Source: Lachnospiraceae bacterium
Lineage (GTDB): Bacteria > Bacillota > Clostridia > Lachnospirales > Lachnospiraceae
Direction of reading: 5' to 3'
Length of the DNA stretch: 39,383 nt
Assembly (NCBI GenBank): GCA_015057615.1
Contig: SVEA01000064.1
Location: 1-39,383 of the forward strand
The translations under genes were made by a program, and so were the position numbers. How positions within the stretch are numbered: position 1 is the first letter of the stretch; each line of letters opens with the position of its first letter. Shown here in pieces: positions 1-8,296 of this stretch. The notes beneath the pieces were generated by a model. That model searched no databases. It worked only from the letters and a program-made list of their open reading frames with translations, and had not been told where the DNA came from.

Positions 1-96
1 ACGTAACGAATACTTGAAACATGTATTCGTAAGGTATTTGTCTACCTGCTGCAGAACGCGGTCGGCGCGAGCGTTTGCCAAGGCAAACCCTTTGCT
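1..96 (+). repeat. Family-2 multi-hairpin repeat, copy 2a (cut by window edge)
   Basis: This stretch matches the reverse complement of the copy near 38.1-38.3 kb almost base for base over its first 50 bases. It carries the ACGAATAC/GTATTCGT stem, a decayed CTGC/GCAG stem and a GTTTGCC/GGCAAAC stem. The 5' part of the element lies outside the window. No gene is seen between here and 483: bases 97-184 hold only a 15-codon frame without a Shine-Dalgarno, and the rest is a family-1 repeat. Confidence 0.75.
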
Positions 97-184
97 ACTA
101 TGGGTAAATTTGATTAAAATTCAATGAAGATTTTATTAGATATGGAAGAAACACTTGAATTCAATGGATAGTTAAAATATAATT

Positions 185-469
185 ATGTTTCAAGTGGCAA
201 AAGCCGGTTGATAAAGCTAACTTCATTAATTTGTACAATTTATGTATTGAAAATTAATATGAAGCAAGTTTTATTTGCAACGCGCAGTCCTGTAAAGCAT
301 TGCAAAAAACGCAATACTTGGGTTGAAGTGCCTAATAGTACATAAGAACACAAAATATGTGGGTCTAAGTACCAACGACTTCAAGCAGTTGCAAATTAAA
401 ATATTACTTAAGTTTTTCCTGGATTTATGCAAATTGAAGATGACGATTTGTTAGGTAGAGAACGATTTT
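185..469 (+). repeat. Family-1 structured intergenic repeat, copy A
   Basis: A roughly 285-bp element shared with intergenic copies at 5.7, 26.6, 30.1 and 33.7 kb. The left terminal sequence is decayed and the right terminal inverted repeat is replaced by sequence carrying the AGGAGG of the next gene. Core hairpins are kept: ATTGC/GCAAT (299-303 with 311-315) and ACTT/AAGT. This is the most diverged of the longer copies. It ends directly at the ribosome-binding site of the flavoprotein gene. Confidence 0.8.
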
Positions 470-482
470 AGGAGGCATTTTA

Positions 483-1811
483 GTGGGATATGATGTCATA
501 ATAGCAGGTGCCGGTGCTTCCGGACTTACGGCGGCAATTGCGGCTGCAAGGATGGGAAGCTCGGTGCTGGTAATTGAGCAGAAGGAGAAAGCAGGAAAGA
601 AAATCTTAGCAACGGGAAATGGAAGATGCAATTTTACCAATCTGGTGCAGAATCCGGAATGCTATCGGTCCGATGATAATGCCTTTGCTATGCGCGTGCT
701 GGAAAGGTTTGATATGCAGAAGACCATTGCCTTCTTTGAAGAATTAGGGATCTGCCCGAAGGAGAAAAACGGCTATTTATATCCGAATTCAGAGCAGGCT
801 GCCAGCGTTGTACAGGTCCTTATGATGGAGTGCAGGCGCCTGGGCGTTCATTTTGCATATAATGAAAAAGTAATTCATATTAACCAGCCATATTATACGG
901 TAATTACGGAACATAGAATTTCTCCGGAGAGGAATGCGGCAGGGAAAGGAAAGAAAGGCTCTAAGGTAAAAAAGAGGCTTCCTCTGGAAGCTGACATGAA
1001 TATAGAGAAAGAGCGGTATAATGCGAAAAAACTGATTCTGACCACGGGAGGATGTGCTTCCTCGAAGCTGGGGTCGGATGGCAGTGGATATCCGCTTGCA
1101 AGGCTATTCGGGCATACAATTATTAAACCGCTGCCGGCTTTGGTGCAGCTAAAATCACCGGAAAACTACTGCAAGACGCTTTCTGGTGTCCGCATGGCAG
1201 GCAAAGTGGGCGCTTATACGAAGGAGGAAAGGCTCCTGGCAGAGGAGAGCGGGGAGCTGATATTTACGGATTACGGGATATCAGGCATTCCTGTTATGCA
1301 GATCAGCCGGTATGTCAGTAAGGCTCTGGATCAAAAGAAAAAGATACTTTTAAAGATCGATCTGCTCCCGGAGAAAACGCTTGATGAGGTGATCCTTCTT
1401 CTTCGTGGCAGGATAAAGAACGCTGCCGGTAAAACGACAGAAGAGATGATGGTCGGACTATTTAATCACAAGGCATCGTATGTTCTGATTAAGGAATCAA
1501 AGCTGGATCCAATGAAGGAGGCAGCAAGGCTAAAGGAACGAGAGGTGGAAGCTTTGGCAAGGATAATCAAGGAGTTCCGTATGGAAATCACCGATACCAA
1601 TTCCTTTGAAAATGCGCAGGTAACCACTGGCGGTGTTGCAACCGGGGAGGTTAAGGAGACGACTCTGGAATCAAAGCGCATGAAAAATCTGTATTTTGCC
1701 GGAGAGCTTCTTGATGTGGACGGTACCTGCGGGGGTTATAATCTTCAATGGGCTTGGAGCTCGGGATATCTTGCCGGAACGGCTGCGGGAAAACGAGCCG
1801 GAAGCAGATAA
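483..1811 (+). CDS. HI0933/BaiN-type NAD(P)/FAD-dependent oxidoreductase
   Basis: A 442-residue flavoprotein of the HI0933-like family (the group often labelled aminoacetone oxidase or BaiN-like). The N-terminus has the FAD dinucleotide-binding motif GAGASGL at about residues 9-15. The family signature ATGNGRCNFTN follows at about 43-53. The C-terminus has TTGGVATGE and the GELLDVDGTCGGYN segment that closes over the FAD. It should be a soluble two-domain Rossmann flavoprotein; the substrate is not known from sequence. The GTG start is supported by AGGAGG at 470-475, seven bases upstream, which sits at the very edge of a family-1 repeat. A lysine-rich insertion lies near residues 145-165. The next gene is a second, unrelated flavoprotein across a 325-base non-coding spacer, so an operon is uncertain. 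Confidence 0.88.
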   Translation: MGYDVIIAGAGASGLTAAIAAARMGSSVLVIEQKEKAGKKILATGNGRCNFTNLVQNPECYRSDDNAFAMRVLERFDMQKTIAFFEELGICPKEKNGYLYPNSEQAASVVQVLMMECRRLGVHFAYNEKVIHINQPYYTVITEHRISPERNAAGKGKKGSKVKKRLPLEADMNIEKERYNAKKLILTTGGCASSKLGSDGSGYPLARLFGHTIIKPLPALVQLKSPENYCKTLSGVRMAGKVGAYTKEERLLAEESGELIFTDYGISGIPVMQISRYVSKALDQKKKILLKIDLLPEKTLDEVILLLRGRIKNAAGKTTEEMMVGLFNHKASYVLIKESKLDPMKEAARLKEREVEALARIIKEFRMEITDTNSFENAQVTTGGVATGEVKETTLESKRMKNLYFAGELLDVDGTCGGYNLQWAWSSGYLAGTAAGKRAGSR

Positions 1812-2040
1812 TATAACAAACAGACAGATAATAGGTTAAATAGACAATAGAATAAATAGGTAATATAGCAGGCAAATAACAGAACAAACAGGTAATAGAT
1901 ATCAATAAAAACAGAGTAGGAAGATAACATAACAAGCAGTAACAAAATAGACAGATAGCAGAATAGATAGAACCAGAACAAATAGAAAACAGAACAAACA
2001 GGTAATAAAATAGGTGACAGAGCAGACATAGAGAAAATTG
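1812..2040 (+). repeat. A-rich degenerate tandem-like spacer with an exact 20-bp direct repeat
   Basis: The spacer between the two flavoprotein genes is built from loose variants of ACAGAYAGATAATAG and ACAAATAGGTAATA. The + strand is strongly A-rich and T-poor. An exact 20-base direct repeat starts at 1878 and again at 1988, 110 bases apart. Stop codons crowd every + frame. The long frames on the - strand are a by-product of this composition. Confidence 0.7.
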
Positions 2041-2136
2041 CGAAGACATTCTCGCTAAATTGTAAACAGTTATCATAGCAGGGTTCTGCAATTACCTTAA
2101 TAATAGACATAGTTTTGAGGAAAGTACAGGTGCAAA

Positions 2137-3738
2137 ATGATTCGAATTTCACAGATTAAGCTTCCGATCCGGCATACGAAGGAGGATATGCTTCAGGCAA
2201 TTGCAAAAGCACTAAGAGTATCCCCCGGGAAAATCCAGGAATATAAGATTATGAAGCAATCAATCGATGCCAGAAAGAATGAAATAAAATACATCTATAC
2301 CGTGGGCGTTACCCTGAATGTGGAAGACGGGAAGGCGGAAGATAGTACGGTAAAGCATAGCCGTAATACGAATGTATCGATAGCGGATGAGACAAGATAT
2401 GCTTTTCATCCCTCCGGTCAGAAGAAGCTATCCCATCGGCCGGTGGTTGTTGGAACCGGTCCGGCAGGGCTTTACTGTGCGTGGCTTCTTGCAAAGCATG
2501 GCTACCAGCCGCTTGTGATCGAACGCGGGCAAGAGGTCACAAAGCGGGTCCAGGCAGTGGAACATTTCTGGAGTACTAAGGAACTAAATCCGGATTCCAA
2601 TGTCCAGTTTGGGGAAGGCGGTGCAGGAACCTTCTCCGATGGTAAATTAAATACCATGGTCAAGGATGTATCCCATCGATATCGGTTTGTGCTTGACAAT
2701 TTTGTTGCACATGGAGCACTGTCCGATATCCTGTATCTGAATAAGCCGCATATCGGCACGGATAAGCTGCGGGATGTTGTTGTCAACATTCGGAACGATA
2801 TTGTACGAATGGGCGGCGAGGTGCGCTTTGGCACCAAATTGACCGATATTATCATAGAAAATGGTGCTTTGAAGCAGATTGAGGTAAATCATAGCGAGCG
2901 AATCCTCTGTGAGGTCTTGGTACCGGCTCTGGGGCACAGCGCAAGGGATACCTTTGCAATGCTGTTAAAACGGGGATTGATCCTATTACCGAAGGCATTT
3001 GCCGTAGGCTTTCGAATCGAGCACCGGCAGACGATGATCAGCCGTTCGCAATATGGTGGAGAGGCAGAGAGTCTGCCGCCAGCCGATTATAAGCTGACCC
3101 ATCAGACACCGGCAGGGCGGGGCGTTTATTCCTTCTGTATGTGTCCTGGCGGGTATGTGGTAAATGCTTCCTCAGAGGCAGGGCATCTGGTCGTCAACGG
3201 GATGAGCAATTACGCCAGAGAAGGCGAAAATGCAAACAGCGCGATCGTTGTAACGGTAAAACCGGAGGATTTTAGTTCGGATCATCCGTTAGGCGGTATT
3301 GAGTTTCAGCGTAACATGGAGCGTATTGCCTATGAAACTGGAAGAGGACTGGTTCCGGTACAATTATTCGGTGACTTGTTACAGAATCAGGACAGTGTTA
3401 CAATAGGCTCTGTCACTCCGAATATTAAGGGCGGATACCGCCTGTCGAATCTAAGGAACTGTCTGCCGGCGAATATTACGGAGGACATTATCGAAGGAAT
3501 TCTTGCCTTCGATAAAAGGATAAAAGGATTTGCCGATCGGGAGGCGGTTCTCTCCGGAGTGGAGTCAAGAACCTCATCTCCAGTTCGGATTTTAAGAAAT
3601 GATCAATTGGAAAGCAATATCACCGGTATCTATCCCTGCGGGGAGGGAGCTGGCTATGCAGGAGGAATTACCTCAGCTGCAATCGACGGAATAAAAGTAT
3701 TCGAAGCGGTTGCTTCGAAGTTCAGTCCCGTTTATTAA
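2137..3738 (+). CDS. COG2509-type FAD-dependent dehydrogenase
   Basis: A 533-residue protein of the uncharacterised FAD-dependent dehydrogenase group (COG2509). An N-terminal domain of about 95 residues precedes the FAD-binding motif GTGPAGL at residues 106-112. It is followed by an ERG segment near 128 and the family-typical GEGGAGTFSDGKLNT at about 160-174. The C-terminus has GEGAGYAGGITSAAIDG, the second FAD contact. No transmembrane segment or signal peptide is seen, so it should be cytoplasmic. The substrate is unknown. The start is the first ATG; the upstream GAGGAAAG is rather far, so the start is less certain than the frame. A weak A/T-rich hairpin follows the stop. The window does not link it functionally to the preceding flavoprotein beyond proximity. 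Confidence 0.87.
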   Translation: MIRISQIKLPIRHTKEDMLQAIAKALRVSPGKIQEYKIMKQSIDARKNEIKYIYTVGVTLNVEDGKAEDSTVKHSRNTNVSIADETRYAFHPSGQKKLSHRPVVVGTGPAGLYCAWLLAKHGYQPLVIERGQEVTKRVQAVEHFWSTKELNPDSNVQFGEGGAGTFSDGKLNTMVKDVSHRYRFVLDNFVAHGALSDILYLNKPHIGTDKLRDVVVNIRNDIVRMGGEVRFGTKLTDIIIENGALKQIEVNHSERILCEVLVPALGHSARDTFAMLLKRGLILLPKAFAVGFRIEHRQTMISRSQYGGEAESLPPADYKLTHQTPAGRGVYSFCMCPGGYVVNASSEAGHLVVNGMSNYAREGENANSAIVVTVKPEDFSSDHPLGGIEFQRNMERIAYETGRGLVPVQLFGDLLQNQDSVTIGSVTPNIKGGYRLSNLRNCLPANITEDIIEGILAFDKRIKGFADREAVLSGVESRTSSPVRILRNDQLESNITGIYPCGEGAGYAGGITSAAIDGIKVFEAVASKFSPVY

Positions 3739-3749
3739 GTATGAAAAAT

Positions 3750-3775
3750 AGGAAAAGAATTTTGAATTTTTTCCT
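3750..3775 (+). terminator. Possible weak terminator hairpin after the COG2509 gene
   Basis: AGGAAAA-G-AATT, loop TTG, AATTTTTTCCT forms an 11-bp stem with one bulge, 12 bases after the stop codon. It is A/T-rich with only a short T tail, so termination would be weak. Confidence 0.35.
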
Positions 3776-3780
3776 TTATA

Positions 3781-3834
3781 GAGTTTGTGTCTCACGCGGC
3801 ATCCGCAAACTCCGGGATAAGCAAAAAGCCGCGT
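3781..3834 (+). other. Interlocked inverted repeats in the proB leader (possible pseudoknot)
   Basis: GAGTTTG (3781-3787) pairs with CAAACTC (3806-3812), and ACGCGGC (3794-3800) pairs with GCCGCGT (3828-3834). The left arm of the second stem lies in the loop of the first, which is the order of an H-type pseudoknot. A third option, GCGG-CAT-CCGC (3796-3806), competes with both. No T-box signature (AGGGTGGNACCGCG) is present. proB starts 16 bases further on. Confidence 0.4.
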
Positions 3835-3850
3835 AGAAAGAGGATAAAGG

Positions 3851-4690
3851 ATGCAAGCCAGGGAGGCACTAAAGAATAGAAAAAGAATTATAATTAAGAT
3901 CGGCTCCTCTTCCTTAACGCATATGGAAACAGGAAGCTTAAATATGGAGAAAATGGAACGGTTGGTTCGGATTTTGACGGATCTGCATAATCAGGGGAAG
4001 GATGTTGTTCTGGTCACCTCCGGTGCGATTGCCGTAGGAAGAAAAGCATTGGGATTTCTGGAACGGCCTACCGAGCGGTCAATTAAGCAGGCATGCGCTG
4101 CGGTCGGTCAGGCGAACCTGATGATGGTATACCAAAAATTATTTGCGGAATATAGCCAGATCGCGGCACAAATACTTATGACAAAGTATACCATGATTGA
4201 TGATATCAGCAGAACGAATGCGCAAAATACCTTTAATGAGCTGTTTCGCATGGGGGTTATCCCGATTGTAAATGAAAATGACACGGTATCCACGGATGAA
4301 TTGGATTTTGGTGATAATGATACGTTATCTGCTATTGTAACCGCATTGGTAGGAGGGGATCTATTGATTCTTCTATCCGACATTGACGGGTTATATACGG
4401 ATGATCCTCACAAAAACACGGATGCGAAGCTGATCTCCTGCGTAACGCAATTTGATGATGAATTGTGCAGTATGGCAAAATCCTCCACCAATTCCCTGGG
4501 GACCGGCGGAATGGCAACAAAGATTTCCGCGGCAAAAATCGCGACCGCTTCCGGTGCAGATATGGTAATTGCAAACGGAGGAAATGTACATAACATAAAT
4601 CATATTATCGAGGGGGAAGAGGTAGGAACCTTGTTCCTGTCCCATAAGAGACCGAACTTTAATGCTCTGGATTATATTCAAACGCACTAG
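3851..4690 (+). CDS. proB: Glutamate 5-kinase, short form without PUA domain
   Basis: First enzyme of proline synthesis: ATP plus L-glutamate to glutamyl 5-phosphate, in the cytosol. It is an amino-acid-kinase fold. The N-terminal KIGSSSL phosphate loop is followed by VTSGAIAVG, then NENDTVST and FGDNDTLSA at about 135-160. SDIDGLYTDDP follows near 180, and GTGGMATKISAAKIA near the end. At 279 residues it stops after the kinase domain. Long forms such as E. coli (367 residues) add a C-terminal PUA domain. The start has an AAAGG-like site close to the ATG. The partner proA lies 1.3 kb downstream, with two small genes and a family-1 repeat between. Confidence 0.95.
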   Translation: MQAREALKNRKRIIIKIGSSSLTHMETGSLNMEKMERLVRILTDLHNQGKDVVLVTSGAIAVGRKALGFLERPTERSIKQACAAVGQANLMMVYQKLFAEYSQIAAQILMTKYTMIDDISRTNAQNTFNELFRMGVIPIVNENDTVSTDELDFGDNDTLSAIVTALVGGDLLILLSDIDGLYTDDPHKNTDAKLISCVTQFDDELCSMAKSSTNSLGTGGMATKISAAKIATASGADMVIANGGNVHNINHIIEGEEVGTLFLSHKRPNFNALDYIQTH

Positions 4691-4761
4691 ATCAGATTAT
4701 TACTAATAATTTTACTGTTTTGTGCAAATGAAAGAAGACTATTTGTTAGAAAGGAGATTCT

Positions 4762-4965
4762 ATGGATCAGAAACAGATTGATCGTATCAATGAATTGTAT
4801 CATAAATCTAAAAAAGAAGGTTTAACGGAGGAAGAGAAGCAGGAGCAGGCAAAGCTTCGTCATGATTATATCGCTGCGGTTCGAAGTAACCTCAGAGGAA
4901 CCTTAGATAAGGTATCCTTTGTTAATCCGGACGGATCCGTAACAAAACCAAAGGGCAAGAATTAA
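4762..4965 (+). CDS. UPF0291/DUF896 (YnzC-like) small protein
   Basis: A 67-residue soluble protein of the DUF896/UPF0291 family, whose B. subtilis member is YnzC. The family features are an N-terminal helical hairpin (INELYHKSKKEGLTEEE) and the segment LRHDYIAAVRSNLRGTLD. A short basic tail follows. The biochemical role is unknown. AAAGGAG lies seven bases before the ATG, a strong ribosome-binding site. It sits between proB and the 5-formyl-THF cyclo-ligase gene, all on the same strand with short gaps, so co-transcription is likely. Confidence 0.93.
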   Translation: MDQKQIDRINELYHKSKKEGLTEEEKQEQAKLRHDYIAAVRSNLRGTLDKVSFVNPDGSVTKPKGKN

Positions 4966-5010
4966 ATTTTCCTTCAATTACACTGATTTTGCCGAAGCTT
5001 GAAGAAAAAA

Positions 5011-5028
5011 ATGAGTGTCAAAAGCCGG
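5011..5028 (+). repeat. Solo family-1 terminal repeat upstream of fau
   Basis: ATGAGTGTCAAAAGCCGG matches the left end of family-1 copies (for example at 30079) but the body of the element is missing. It is followed two bases later by the fau ribosome-binding site. Confidence 0.5.
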
Positions 5029-5043
5029 ACAGGAGGTGATGGA

Positions 5044-5634
5044 ATGACAAAGGAACAAATCAGAAGCGATATGAAGAGGAAGCGAAGTTCTCTGTTGAAA
5101 GCAGAGCATAGAAAACGGAGCAGGTTGATTCATAAGAAATTGTTTGAAACGGAAGCATACCGCCATTGCAGCAGTCTGTTAACCTACCTGTCCTTCGGAG
5201 ACGAAGTAGATACCGGAGAGCTGATCATTAAGGCACTTGCAGATCATAAGAAGGTTTATGTGCCAAGAGTGGATAAGAAAGAGATGGAATTCTATGAAAT
5301 TCCTAATTTGGAGGGACTTATCCTAAGTAAATTTGGAATTCCGGAACCGGAGCCGGATCAGAATCGTATCTTTCCTGCGTCGGTACAAAGCCAGCTAGAA
5401 GATTATCTAATGATCGTACCAGGGCTTGCTTTTGACTTAAGCGGTAACCGGATCGGATATGGCGGAGGTTATTATGACCGCTATCTATCCCGCTATGCAG
5501 GCACCCGGTTTATAAAAACTGCGATAGCGTTTGATTTTCAGTTAATGGATTACATACCGGCGGATGCAGCGGATGTTAAGATGGATTATATTATAACGCC
5601 AACGAGGGTGCTTCCCTTGCAGCTTGGTGAATAG
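5044..5634 (+). CDS. fau: 5-formyltetrahydrofolate cyclo-ligase
   Basis: Converts 5-formyl-THF to 5,10-methenyl-THF with ATP, returning the inhibitory storage folate to the one-carbon pool. The 196-residue length fits the YgfA/MTHFS family. The basic N-terminus (KRKRSS near 10-16) is the ATP-binding start of the family. The nucleotide loop GYGGGYYDRYL lies at about 138-148, preceded by PGLAFD. The start is set by AGGAGGTGAT at 5031-5040, seven bases before this ATG. A longer frame from a TTG at 4999 would translate the solo family-1 end and has no ribosome-binding site. A 394-base gap holding a full family-1 element follows. Confidence 0.93.
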   Translation: MTKEQIRSDMKRKRSSLLKAEHRKRSRLIHKKLFETEAYRHCSSLLTYLSFGDEVDTGELIIKALADHKKVYVPRVDKKEMEFYEIPNLEGLILSKFGIPEPEPDQNRIFPASVQSQLEDYLMIVPGLAFDLSGNRIGYGGGYYDRYLSRYAGTRFIKTAIAFDFQLMDYIPADAADVKMDYIITPTRVLPLQLGE

Positions 5635-5675
5635 ATAAAAATAAATGCAATTATAAATAGATTTCTTTTAATGAA

Positions 5676-5972
5676 ATGATATGAGCGACAAAAGCTGATT
5701 TATAAACTCAACTTCGTCAATTTGCACAATTTATATGTTAACAAGTAATATGAAACAAATTTCATTCGCAACACGTTATTCCCAAAGCACTGCATAAAAC
5801 GTAGTACTTGGAAGAAGTACGTAATGGTACATAAGATCATAAAACACATGATGTACCAACGACTTCAAACAGTTGCGAATTAAAATATTGTTTCCTATTA
5901 CTTACAGTCTTACCTAGATGGTGCAAATTGATGAAGACGATTGGTTAAGAAGGCTTTTGTCACTCCTATCAT
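5676..5972 (+). repeat. Family-1 structured intergenic repeat, copy B (full length)
   Basis: A 297-bp element with terminal inverted repeats: ATGATATGAGCGACAAAAGC on the left and the reverse complement of ATGATAGGAGTGACAAAAGC on the right. It is flanked by AA on both sides (5674-5675, 5973-5974), which may be a 2-bp target duplication. Inside are nested arms: CAATTTGCAC/GTGCAAATTG, AAGTAATATGAAACAA with its near complement, and ATTCGCAAC/GTTGCGAAT, around central hairpins. It fills the fau-proA gap, and proA starts 56 bases after its end. Confidence 0.88.
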
Positions 5973-6028
5973 AAAATGATTAGGTAACGAAGAGATATAA
6001 AATAAATGGATACGAAAGGCGGGGTTCT

Positions 6029-7276
6029 ATGAGTGATTTGATATCGATTGGACAACGTGCAAAGAAAGCATCGATCAACCTGGGTAAAATGATGCAGGAA
6101 GAGAAGAACCGGATACTTACAGCTTGTGCAAATGAGCTGATCGATCGGCAGGCAGAAATTATGGAAGCGAATGCAAAGGATGTTGTGGCTGCAGAGAAGA
6201 AAGGCGTAAAAGCCTCTTTGATTGACCGCCTTCATTTGACACCGGAGCGGCTTAAGGCTATGGCGGACGGATTACTTGAAATTACTGCCCTGCAGGATCC
6301 CATCGGCGAGGTTCTCTCCATGAAGGTTCGTCCGAATGGACTTACCATAGGGCAGAAGGTGGTGCCTCTGGGTGTCATTGGCATTATTTACGAATCGAGA
6401 CCAAATGTTACCGCAGATGCCTTTGGATTGTGCTTTAAGACGGGAAACGCTGTTATTCTAAGGGGCGGCAGTGATGCGATTCATTCCAATAGGGCAATCG
6501 TAAAAGTATTAAGAAATGCGCTTTTCGAAGGCGGCTGTACTCCGGATGCCGTACAGCTGATCGAAGATACCTCAAGAGAAATTGTCGTGGACTTTATGCG
6601 TATGAACCGGTATATCGATGTTCTTATTCCGCGGGGCGGTGCCGGTTTGATAAAAACAGTTGTGGAAAATAGTACGATACCGGTAATTGAGACGGGAACC
6701 GGTAACTGCCATATTTATGTGGATGAATTTGCCGATTTTCCCATGGCGCTTGCAATTATTGAAAATGCAAAAACGCAGCGGCTTGGAGTATGCAATGCCT
6801 GTGAAAGTCTGGTCGTTCATGAGAAAATCAGCAAAGAATTTATTCCACTGTTGATGGAACGGCTTTTAGCTAAAGGGGTAGAAATTCGCGCGGATGAAAG
6901 AGCCTGCAAAATCAGCAATGCTTGTGTACCTGCAACCGAAGAGGATTATAAAACCGAGTACTTAGACCGGATCCTCTCGCTAAAAATCGTGGATAGTATT
7001 GAGGAGGCGATCACTCATATCAATTACTATAATACGAAGCATTCGGAAGCAATTATAACGAAAAGCTATGACAATGCGATGAAATTCCTGAATGAAATCG
7101 ATGCTGCCGCAGTATATGTGAATGCTTCTACCCGGTTTACGGATGGGAACGAGTTCGGCTTTGGTGCGGAGATCGGAATTAGTACGCAGAAGCTTCATGC
7201 AAGAGGACCAATGGGGTTGAAAGCCCTTACGACGACTAAATATATTATATTTGGAAATGGGCAGATTCGAGAGTAA
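6029..7276 (+). CDS. proA: Glutamate-5-semialdehyde dehydrogenase (gamma-glutamyl phosphate reductase)
   Basis: Second step of proline synthesis: NADPH-dependent reduction of glutamyl 5-phosphate to glutamate-5-semialdehyde. The aldehyde-dehydrogenase fold is clear. [11 protein letters not shown] lies at about 121-131 and [11 protein letters not shown] at about 144-154. IPRGGAGLI lies near 200-208, and the catalytic cysteine is C255 in [10 protein letters not shown], the same number as in E. coli ProA. A length of 415 residues is normal. GGCGGGG precedes the ATG. The gene is separated from proB by ynzC-like, fau and a family-1 repeat, so a local promoter or readthrough from proB is possible. 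hflK follows after 28 bases. Confidence 0.96.
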   Translation: MSDLISIGQRAKKASINLGKMMQEEKNRILTACANELIDRQAEIMEANAKDVVAAEKKGVKASLIDRLHLTPERLKAMADGLLEITALQDPIGEVLSMKVRPNGLTIGQKVVPLGVIGIIYESRPNVTADAFGLCFKTGNAVILRGGSDAIHSNRAIVKVLRNALFEGGCTPDAVQLIEDTSREIVVDFMRMNRYIDVLIPRGGAGLIKTVVENSTIPVIETGTGNCHIYVDEFADFPMALAIIENAKTQRLGVCNACESLVVHEKISKEFIPLLMERLLAKGVEIRADERACKISNACVPATEEDYKTEYLDRILSLKIVDSIEEAITHINYYNTKHSEAIITKSYDNAMKFLNEIDAAAVYVNASTRFTDGNEFGFGAEIGISTQKLHARGPMGLKALTTTKYIIFGNGQIRE

Positions 7277-7304
7277 CGAAAGAAAAAAAGAAGGAGGTAA
7301 GTGA

Positions 7305-8294
7305 ATGGAGGATAAAAACGTTTATGATTTTCCATCGGGAAAAAACCTGAGGGGATATCTTAAGAAATTCAGCAAGATTGTATTACTCCTGGTTCTCATT
7401 ATTCTTGCATCCATTGTTATATTTGGATCCTTTTATACAATAAAGGAGCAGGAACAGGCGGTAGTTACAACCTTTGGCAGGGCGAAGACGGTAAGTGCGG
7501 CAGGGCTTCATTTTAAGATACCTTTGATACAGCGGGTTGAGAAAGTGGATACAACGATTCACGGCTTCCCGATCGGTTATAATGAGGATACGAATGTATA
7601 TGTCGACGATGAAGCAATGATGATTACGAGGGATTTTAACTTTGTTAATGTTGATTTCTATGTGGAATATAAAGTATCCGATCCGGTTAAGGCTCTGTAT
7701 GCTTCCCAAAAACCGATTACCATATTAAAAAACATAGCACAGAGCAGTATTCGTATGGTGGTTGGCAGTAATGATGTGGATAGCGTAATCACGACAGGTA
7801 AGAATGAAATTCAAGCACAAATTAAGGATGCTATTCTAAAAAAGCTGGAGGAGCATGATATCGGTATCCAGCTGGTTAATATCACGATTCAAGATGCGGA
7901 ACCGCCAACAGAAGCTGTTATGGAGGCTTTCAAATCCGTTGAGACTGCAAAACAGGGAAAAGATACGGCAGTGAATAATGCCAATAAGTACCGGAACGAG
8001 AAGCTCCCGCAGGCGGAGGCAGAAGTAGATCAGATTCTACAGCAAGCCGAGTCTGCAAGAACGGAAAGAATAAATGAAGCGGAGGCTGAGGTTGCCAGAT
8101 TTAATGAAATGTATAAGGAATATAGCAAATATCCTCTTATTACAAAGCAGAGAATGTTTTTTGAAACAATGGAGGATGTTCTTCCTTCCCTAAAGGTTAT
8201 TATTGATAGTGACGGTTCCGGCGTACAAAAGATTCTACCCCTAGAACCTTTATGGAATCAGGAGGGGAAGGCCTCCGTAAGAGAGGAGAAATAA
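7305..8294 (+). CDS. hflK: HflK-type SPFH membrane protein
   Basis: A 329-residue SPFH/band-7 protein. One N-terminal transmembrane segment (about 24-45) is followed by the band-7 domain starting YTIKEQEQAVVTTFG. A long charged helical part (about 210-275, alanine/glutamate-rich) is typical of stomatin-like oligomerisation. In E. coli, HflK and HflC form a complex around the FtsH protease and modulate it. Here the pair is identified by order, size and sequence type, and no ftsH is in the window. AAGGAGGT sits six bases before the ATG. hflC starts two bases after the stop, so the two are surely co-translated. Confidence 0.9.
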   Translation: MEDKNVYDFPSGKNLRGYLKKFSKIVLLLVLIILASIVIFGSFYTIKEQEQAVVTTFGRAKTVSAAGLHFKIPLIQRVEKVDTTIHGFPIGYNEDTNVYVDDEAMMITRDFNFVNVDFYVEYKVSDPVKALYASQKPITILKNIAQSSIRMVVGSNDVDSVITTGKNEIQAQIKDAILKKLEEHDIGIQLVNITIQDAEPPTEAVMEAFKSVETAKQGKDTAVNNANKYRNEKLPQAEAEVDQILQQAESARTERINEAEAEVARFNEMYKEYSKYPLITKQRMFFETMEDVLPSLKVIIDSDGSGVQKILPLEPLWNQEGKASVREEK

Positions 8295-8296
8295 TT

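Noticed and set aside
124-171. 15-codon frame near the window start
   Set aside because: It has no Shine-Dalgarno and no recognisable product, and it lies between two repeat copies.
1651-2152. Two overlapping - strand frames of about 140 residues
   Set aside because: They run through the A-rich spacer and the end of the flavoprotein gene, give low-complexity Leu/Tyr/Cys-rich products and have no ribosome-binding site.
3781-3834. T-box or other known riboswitch before proB
   Set aside because: No AGGGTGGNACCGCG or specifier-like structure is visible; only the interlocked stems are reported.
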